Assembly (NCBI GenBank): GCA_039812465.1
Contig: JBDIAS010000078.1
Span: 1-15,195, forward strand
Direction of reading: 5' to 3'
DNA: 15,195 bases
Origin: Austwickia sp039812465
Lineage (GTDB): Bacteria; Actinomycetota; Actinomycetes; Actinomycetales; Dermatophilaceae
Position 1 is the first letter of the stretch. Each line of letters opens with the position of its first letter. The notes under the pieces were generated by a model, which was not told the DNA's origin, did not search any database, and was given only the letters and a program-made list of their open reading frames with translations. Made by a program: the position numbers and the translations under genes. Positions 15,081 through 15,195 of the stretch are shown in pieces.

Positions 15081-15195
15081 CCCCGTGCACTTCCCGCCCA
15101 CGGGCGGCAACCGTACGCAAAGCCCCAGCACCCCCCGTGCACTTCCCGCCCACGGGCGGCAACGGTACGGAAAGCCCCAGCACCCCCCGTGCACT
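15081..15195. repeat. 52-bp tandem repeat array running off the window end
   Basis: Units begin at 15081, 15133 and 15185, giving two full copies and the first 11 bases of a third. The first 31 bases (CCCCGTGCACTTCCCGCCCA and on) are identical between full copies; the differences lie in CCGTACGC versus GGTACGGA. Each unit contains CCGCCC-AC-GGGCGG, a perfect 6-bp inverted repeat with a 2-base gap. The array begins 33 bases after the regulator stop codon. No gene is visible in it. Confidence 0.9.

Noticed and set aside
13845..15194. 449-codon minus-strand open frame over the ackA end, terminator and regulator
   Set aside because: It passes through a terminator and a tandem array and has no domains. 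The GntR gene on the plus strand explains the region.

Overview
This 15.2 kb window has the composition of a high-GC actinobacterium. Third codon positions are almost all G or C, GTG starts are frequent, purine-rich ribosome sites precede most starts, and every recognisable protein resembles actinobacterial family members. The genus cannot be fixed from sequence alone. Two functional blocks are separated by an ABC transporter gene.

Block 1 (about 484-8238) is a lactate utilisation island. A lactate permease gene (lldP) is followed on the same strand by lutA, lutB and lutC, which encode the three-subunit iron-sulfur L-lactate oxidising complex. The lut genes are tightly packed, with stop/start overlaps of 4 bases. 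Converging on lutC, with a 17-base overlap of the 3' ends, is a large minus-strand gene for a 961-residue FAD plus iron-sulfur dehydrogenase of the D-lactate dehydrogenase (Dld-II) type. The gene content matches the known lldP / dld-II / lldEFG lactate loci of other bacteria. Before lldP lie the 3' end of an unidentified gene (1-179) and about 300 bases of non-coding DNA that ends in short tandem repeats.

Between the blocks (8239-8569) is a divergent intergenic region carrying seven copies of a 14-bp tandem repeat upstream of dld. It is followed by a half-size ABC transporter gene (8570-10477) of the Rv1747 / ABCG type that lacks the FHA domains usual in its actinobacterial relatives. A perfect 14-bp palindrome overlaps its stop codon.

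Block 2 (10700-15047) holds pta and ackA, closed by a clear intrinsic terminator. A GntR/FCD regulator gene follows, preceded by a candidate promoter, a hairpin and an imperfect 19-bp direct repeat. The window ends inside a 52-bp tandem repeat array.

Read together, the genes describe lactate import, oxidation of L- and D-lactate to pyruvate, and conversion of acetyl-CoA to acetate with ATP gain (or the reverse). The nearby FCD-type regulator is a candidate for an organic-acid sensor. I found no convincing wholly new system. The unusual material is mostly in the non-coding repeats and in the FHA-less transporter.
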